Origin: CAZYXZ01 sp964651395
Lineage (GTDB): Bacteria; Actinomycetota; Actinomycetes; BP-191
Assembly: GCA_964651395.1 (NCBI GenBank)
Contig: CAZYXZ010000101.1
Span: 1-8,079, forward strand
Reading direction: 5' to 3'
DNA length: 8,079 nt
Numbering within the stretch: the stretch's first letter is position 1; each line of letters starts with the position of its first letter. Below are positions 5,163 through 8,079 of this stretch, in pieces. The position numbers and the translations under genes were made by a program. The notes beneath the pieces were generated by a model. That model was not told where the DNA came from. It worked only from the letters and a program-made list of their open reading frames with translations, and did no database searches.

Positions 5163-6423
5163 CGCACCGTTCTGGGGCCCGGACTGGTCCGCGCTCGAGC
5201 GCGTCGACCCGGAGATCGCGGGCGTCGTGCTCGGCGAGCTCGACCGGCTGCGCGGCGGCCTCCAGCTCATCGCCAGCGAGAACTTCACGTCGCCTGCCGT
5301 GCTCGCCGCCGTCGGCTCGACACTGTCCAACAAGTACGCCGAGGGCTACCCCGGCCGCCGCTACTACGGCGGCTGCGAGGTCGTCGACGTCGCGGAGAAC
5401 CTGGCCATCGACCGCGCGAAGGCGCTCTTCGGCGCGGAGCACGCCAACGTGCAGCCGCACTCCGGCGCGAGCGCCAACCTCGCGGCGTACGGCGCCGTCC
5501 TCCAGCCCGGCGACACGGTGCTGGCCATGTCGCTGCCGCACGGCGGCCACCTGACGCACGGGTCGAAGGTCAACTTCTCCGGCAAGTGGTTCAACGTCGT
5601 GTCCTACGGCGTGCGCCAGGACACCGAGCTGATCGACTTCGACGAGGTGCGCACGCTGGCCGTCGAGCACAAGCCCAAGATGATCATCTGCGGCGCGACG
5701 GCGTACTCGCGGCTGATCGACTTCGAGAGCTTCCGCGCGATCGCCGACGAGGTCGGCGCGGTGCTCATGTGCGACGCGGCGCACTTCATCGGGCTGGTCG
5801 CGGGGAAGGCCATCCCGTCGCCCGTGCCCTACGCCGACATCGTCTGCTTCACCACGCACAAGGTCCTGCGCGGACCGCGTGGCGGCATGATCGTCTGCAA
5901 GGAGGAGTACGCCGCGAAGATCGACAAGGCGGTCTTCCCGATGATGCAGGGCGGCCCGCTGATGCACTGCGTGGCCGGCAAGGCGGTCGCGCTGAAGGAG
6001 GCCGCCGAGCCGGAGTACCAGACCTACGCCGCCCAGGTCATCACCAACGCGCGCGCACTCGCGGACGGGCTCGCCGCCGAGGGCATGCGCATCGTGGCCG
6101 GTGGCACCGACACGCACCTCATGCTCGTCGACCTGCGCGACGTCGGCGTCACCGGCAAGGACGCCGAGGAGCGCTGCGGCCGGGCCGGCATCACGCTGAA
6201 CAAGAACGCCATCCCGTACGACCCGCAGCCCCCTGCGGTGGCGTCGGGCATCCGGGTCGGCACCCCTGCGGTCACGACGCAGGGCATGGCCGAGACGGAC
6301 ATGAAGGAGGTCGCCGGGCTGATGGCGCGCGCCGTCCGGGACGCGGACGGATCCGGCGCCGCGGACATCGCCGCCGGTGTCGGGGCGCTCGTCGCCCGGC
6401 AGCCGGCGTACCCGCGGCCCTGA
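5155..6423 (+). CDS. glyA: Serine hydroxymethyltransferase
   Basis: This PLP enzyme converts serine and tetrahydrofolate to glycine and 5,10-methylene-tetrahydrofolate, a main source of one-carbon units. The 422-residue product is full length. Motifs are LQLIASENFTSPAVL (36-50), NKYAEGYPGRRYYGGCE (59-75), NVQPHSGASAN (98-108), the cofactor Asp207 in CDAAHFIGLVAGK, the Schiff-base lysine Lys236 in CFTTHKVLRGPRGGMI, and the carboxylate-binding Arg367 in GIRVGTPAVTT. The CDAAHFIG segment differs from the E. coli DMAHIAG version but keeps Asp and His. The ATG at 5155 has a strong GAGGAGG (5142-5148), 6 nt upstream, and overlaps the rpiB stop by 8 nt (ATGGCTGA). The stop lies in the loop of a potential hairpin at the junction with the next gene. 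Confidence 0.98.
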   Translation: MADAPFWGPDWSALERVDPEIAGVVLGELDRLRGGLQLIASENFTSPAVLAAVGSTLSNKYAEGYPGRRYYGGCEVVDVAENLAIDRAKALFGAEHANVQPHSGASANLAAYGAVLQPGDTVLAMSLPHGGHLTHGSKVNFSGKWFNVVSYGVRQDTELIDFDEVRTLAVEHKPKMIICGATAYSRLIDFESFRAIADEVGAVLMCDAAHFIGLVAGKAIPSPVPYADIVCFTTHKVLRGPRGGMIVCKEEYAAKIDKAVFPMMQGGPLMHCVAGKAVALKEAAEPEYQTYAAQVITNARALADGLAAEGMRIVAGGTDTHLMLVDLRDVGVTGKDAEERCGRAGITLNKNAIPYDPQPPAVASGIRVGTPAVTTQGMAETDMKEVAGLMARAVRDADGSGAADIAAGVGALVARQPAYPRP

Positions 6424-6436
6424 CTCCGCGCGGGTA
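6409..6436 (+). promoter_or_regulatory. Potential hairpin spanning the glyA stop codon, before wecA
   Basis: TACCCGCG (6409-6416) and CGCGGGTA (6429-6436) form a perfect 8-bp GC-rich stem with a 12-nt loop (6417-6428). The loop contains the glyA stop TGA. The right arm overlaps the only purine-rich stretch that could serve as a ribosome-binding site for the next gene, whose GTG is 10 nt further on. Without a T-tract it is unlikely to be a standard terminator. Translational coupling, in which ribosomes finishing glyA open the site, is an inference from position. Confidence 0.4.
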
Positions 6437-6446
6437 GCGGTTCGCC

Positions 6447-7580
6447 GTGCGCGAGTACGCGCTGGTCTTCGTCGTCGCCGCCGCGGTGACGTACCTGCTC
6501 ACCCCGATCGCGCGGCGCGTGGCCCTCGCCTGGGGCGCGATGGCCGAGCCGCGCGACCGTGACGTGCACGCGATCCCGACCCCCCGCCTCGGCGGTGTCG
6601 CCATGTACGGCGGCCTGGTCGCCTCGCTGCTCGTCGCGCAACGACTGCCCGCACTCTCCGTCGCCCTGCGGGACACGTCGCAGATCGGCGCGGTGCTCGC
6701 GGCCGGCGGCGTCATCTGCGCGCTCGGGGTCGTCGACGACCGCTGGGGGCTGGACGCGCTGACCAAGCTGGCCGGCCAGGCGCTCTCCGCCGGGCTGCTG
6801 GTGCTGCTCGGCGTCCAGCTCTACTACGTATGGGTTCCGGGCCAGGGCACGCTGTCGCTGACCAAGGAGATGGCGACGGTGGTCACCGTCCTGCTCGCTC
6901 TCCTCATGGTGAACGCCATCAACTTCATCGACGGGCTCGACGGCCTGGCCGCCGGTGTCGTGGCCATCGCCGCGGTCGCCTTCTTCGCCTACAGCTACCA
7001 GCTCGCGATCGTCGAGCAGGTGCAGCGGCTCACGCCGGCCGCGCTGTTCAGCGCCGCCCTGGCCGGCATCTGCGTGGGCTTCCTGCCGCACAACTTCAAC
7101 CCCGCGCGCATCTTCATGGGCGACTCGGGCTCGATGCTGATCGGCCTGCTGCTCGCCGCTGCTGCGACGAGCGGCACGAGCAACCTCGACGTGGGCTCGC
7201 TGTCGGCTCGCCTGCCGGTGTTCTTCGTCCCGATCCTGCTGCCGGTCGCCGTCCTCGCCGTCCCGTTCGTCGACCTGCTGCTCACGATCATCCGGCGCAT
7301 GCGCGCCGGGCGGCCGCTGTTCACGCCGGACAAGGAGCACATCCACCACCGGCTGCTCGAGATCGGCCACTCGCACCGGCGTGCGGTGCTCATCGTCTAC
7401 TTCTGGTCCGCGCTGATCGCGTTCGGCGCCGTGGCCATCTCCTTCACCCGGCCCGGGCTGGTGCTCGCCGTCGTCGCGGTGATCGGCGGGCTGGCCGTCC
7501 TCCAGCTGTGGCTGTCGCGACGTCGCGGCCTGCGCGCCGTGCCCGACATCCCGAGCGACGCGGACTACCCCGCCGCTTGA
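6447..7580 (+). CDS. wecA: WecA-like UDP-GlcNAc:polyprenyl-phosphate GlcNAc-1-phosphate transferase
   Basis: This is a polytopic membrane enzyme of the MraY/WecA/TagO family. It moves GlcNAc-1-phosphate from UDP-GlcNAc to a polyprenyl phosphate on the cytoplasmic face and so primes cell-wall polysaccharide synthesis. The 377-residue product has about ten or eleven hydrophobic segments starting at about residue 3. It also has the family's catalytic motifs: Asp97-Asp98 in VVDDRWGLDALTKL, NAINFIDGLDGL (156-167), MGDSGS (224-229) and the HIHHRL block (298-303) typical of WecA/TagO rather than MraY. By position it matches mycobacterial rfe (Rv1302), which lies between sua5 and the ATP synthase genes. 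The GTG start follows glyA by 23 nt and has only a poor ribosome-binding site. The sugar donor is inferred from family; other UDP-HexNAc substrates are possible. The last 16 nt overlap a gene on the opposite strand. Confidence 0.92.
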   Translation: MREYALVFVVAAAVTYLLTPIARRVALAWGAMAEPRDRDVHAIPTPRLGGVAMYGGLVASLLVAQRLPALSVALRDTSQIGAVLAAGGVICALGVVDDRWGLDALTKLAGQALSAGLLVLLGVQLYYVWVPGQGTLSLTKEMATVVTVLLALLMVNAINFIDGLDGLAAGVVAIAAVAFFAYSYQLAIVEQVQRLTPAALFSAALAGICVGFLPHNFNPARIFMGDSGSMLIGLLLAAAATSGTSNLDVGSLSARLPVFFVPILLPVAVLAVPFVDLLLTIIRRMRAGRPLFTPDKEHIHHRLLEIGHSHRRAVLIVYFWSALIAFGAVAISFTRPGLVLAVVAVIGGLAVLQLWLSRRRGLRAVPDIPSDADYPAA

Positions 7581-8079
7581 CCGGCCTTCGCGGCCGCCTT
7601 CATCTCCTTCTTGTGCTCGCGCACCTGGATCAGCGAGTCGGCGTCGCGGATGTCGGCGACCGACCGGTAGGTGCCGTCCTCGCCGAACTGCCCAGCCGCC
7701 TCGCGCCAGCCCTTCGGGCGCACGCCGAGCTGCTTGCCGAGCAGGGCGACGAAGATGCGCGCCTTCTGCTCCCCGAACCCGGGCAGGGCCGCCACGCGCG
7801 TGCGCAGCTCCTCGCCGGTCTTCGCGCCGGTCCAGACGCCGGCCGCGTCCCCGTCGTACTCGTCGACGAGGTGCTGGGCGAGCTGCTGGATGCGCTTGGC
7901 CATCGAACCGGGGAAGCGGTGGACGGCGGGCGGCCCCTGTGCGGCCTTGGCCAGGACCTCCGGGTCCAGGGCCGCGACCGGGGCGGCGTCGAGCTCGACG
8001 CCGAGCCGGTCGGCGAGCAGCTTCGGGCCCTTGAACGCCCACTCCAGGGGGATCTGCTGGTCGAGCACCATGCCGGCCA
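7565..8079 (-). CDS. HhH-GPD family base-excision-repair-type protein, N-terminus outside window
   Basis: The frame is open to the right edge; the codons before the Met at 8071 read A-G. The Met therefore looks internal to the usual LLxGMxLDQQ motif, and about 20 residues are probably missing. Numbered from that Met, visible features are MVLDQQIPLEWAF (1-13), which matches the helix carrying the QQ pair in AlkA-like glycosylases, then RFPGSMAKRIQQLA (52-65), and a helix-hairpin-helix LPGFGEQKARIF (96-107) that should bind DNA backbone. A family-typical GWREAAGQFGEDGTYRSVADI block (121-141) and a Lys-rich tail follow. Such proteins are often annotated as HhH-GPD-type repair proteins or, misleadingly, as HesB. 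Where AlkA has its catalytic Asp, about 25 residues after the hairpin Leu, this protein has Lys120-Gly121, so glycosylase activity is uncertain. Its 3' end overlaps wecA by 16 nt. Confidence 0.85.
   Translation of the reverse strand, partial: AGMVLDQQIPLEWAFKGPKLLADRLGVELDAAPVAALDPEVLAKAAQGPPAVHRFPGSMAKRIQQLAQHLVDEYDGDAAGVWTGAKTGEELRTRVAALPGFGEQKARIFVALLGKQLGVRPKGWREAAGQFGEDGTYRSVADIRDADSLIQVREHKKEMKAAAKAGQAAG
7582..7596 (+). terminator. Potential terminator hairpin just after the wecA stop
   Basis: CGGCC (7582-7586) and GGCCG (7592-7596) form a 5-bp stem with loop TTCGC, starting 2 nt after the wecA stop codon. It is followed on the + strand by the pyrimidine-rich CCTTCATCTCCTTCTT. This is the natural place to end the long + strand transcript. 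The element lies inside the last codons of the opposite-strand gene. The stem is short and the T-tract is broken, so Rho-dependent termination is an alternative. Confidence 0.35.

Noticed and set aside
6024..8042. A 672-codon open frame on the - strand covering glyA, wecA and part of the HhH-GPD gene
   Set aside because: Its predicted protein is low-complexity, Arg/Ala/Gly/Asp/His-rich and without family motifs, while the + strand frames encode clear GlyA and WecA. It is a by-product of high GC with few stop codons.
1..8079. Mobile element, prophage, defence island, CRISPR array, tRNA or rRNA
   Set aside because: I see no transposase or integrase, no direct-repeat array, no tRNA or rRNA sequence, and no compositional break; every gene is a core or common actinobacterial gene.

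Overview
The window is a stretch of conserved housekeeping genes from a high-GC actinobacterium. It is very GC-rich, codons end mostly in G or C, GTG and TTG starts are common, and the gene order follows the classic actinobacterial rho - rpmE - prfA - prmC - sua5 - (phosphatase) - (rpiB) - glyA - wecA neighbourhood. From memory, mycobacteria and Streptomyces keep this order upstream of the ATP synthase operon, and Bacillus keeps a related order (prfA, prmC, ywlC, ywlE, ywlF, glyA). The genus cannot be fixed from this window.

Layout. 1-633: the 3' end of rho (+ strand; its N-terminus lies outside). 658-1077: an Ohr-type organic hydroperoxide reductase on the - strand, convergent with rho. 1078-1173: a divergent intergenic region holding a perfect 6-bp dyad and a foldable rpmE leader. 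1174-7580: a single + strand run of eight genes: rpmE (bL31), prfA (RF1), prmC (RF1 methyltransferase), a TsaC/Sua5 enzyme, a low-molecular-weight protein phosphatase, rpiB, glyA and a WecA-like phosphoglycosyltransferase. 7565-8079: an HhH-GPD repair-type protein on the - strand, running off the right edge and overlapping the end of wecA by 16 nt. No stretch longer than 300 bases lacks a gene. I see no tRNA, rRNA, CRISPR, insertion sequence or prophage.

How the genes fit together. Most of the run serves translation. Rho ends transcripts and bL31 is a ribosomal protein. RF1 ends translation at UAA/UAG, and PrmC methylates the Gln of the RF1 GGQ motif. TsaC makes the threonylcarbamoyl-AMP used for the tRNA t6A modification. 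RpiB (pentose phosphates), GlyA (serine/glycine and one-carbon units) and WecA (lipid-linked GlcNAc for envelope polymers) supply metabolism and the cell envelope. From prfA to glyA every junction overlaps; three are 8-nt overlaps of the form ATGNNTGA. This points to one translationally coupled polycistron, with looser junctions, each holding a potential hairpin, before prfA and before wecA.

I find no convincing new multi-gene system. The points worth a second look are small: a 9-codon ORF linking prmC to the sua5 homologue by two 4-nt overlaps, potential stem-loops at rpmE/prfA and glyA/wecA and in the rpmE leader, a phosphatase P-loop that argues against arginine-phosphatase activity despite YwlE-like synteny, and an HhH-GPD protein with no Asp at the usual catalytic position.
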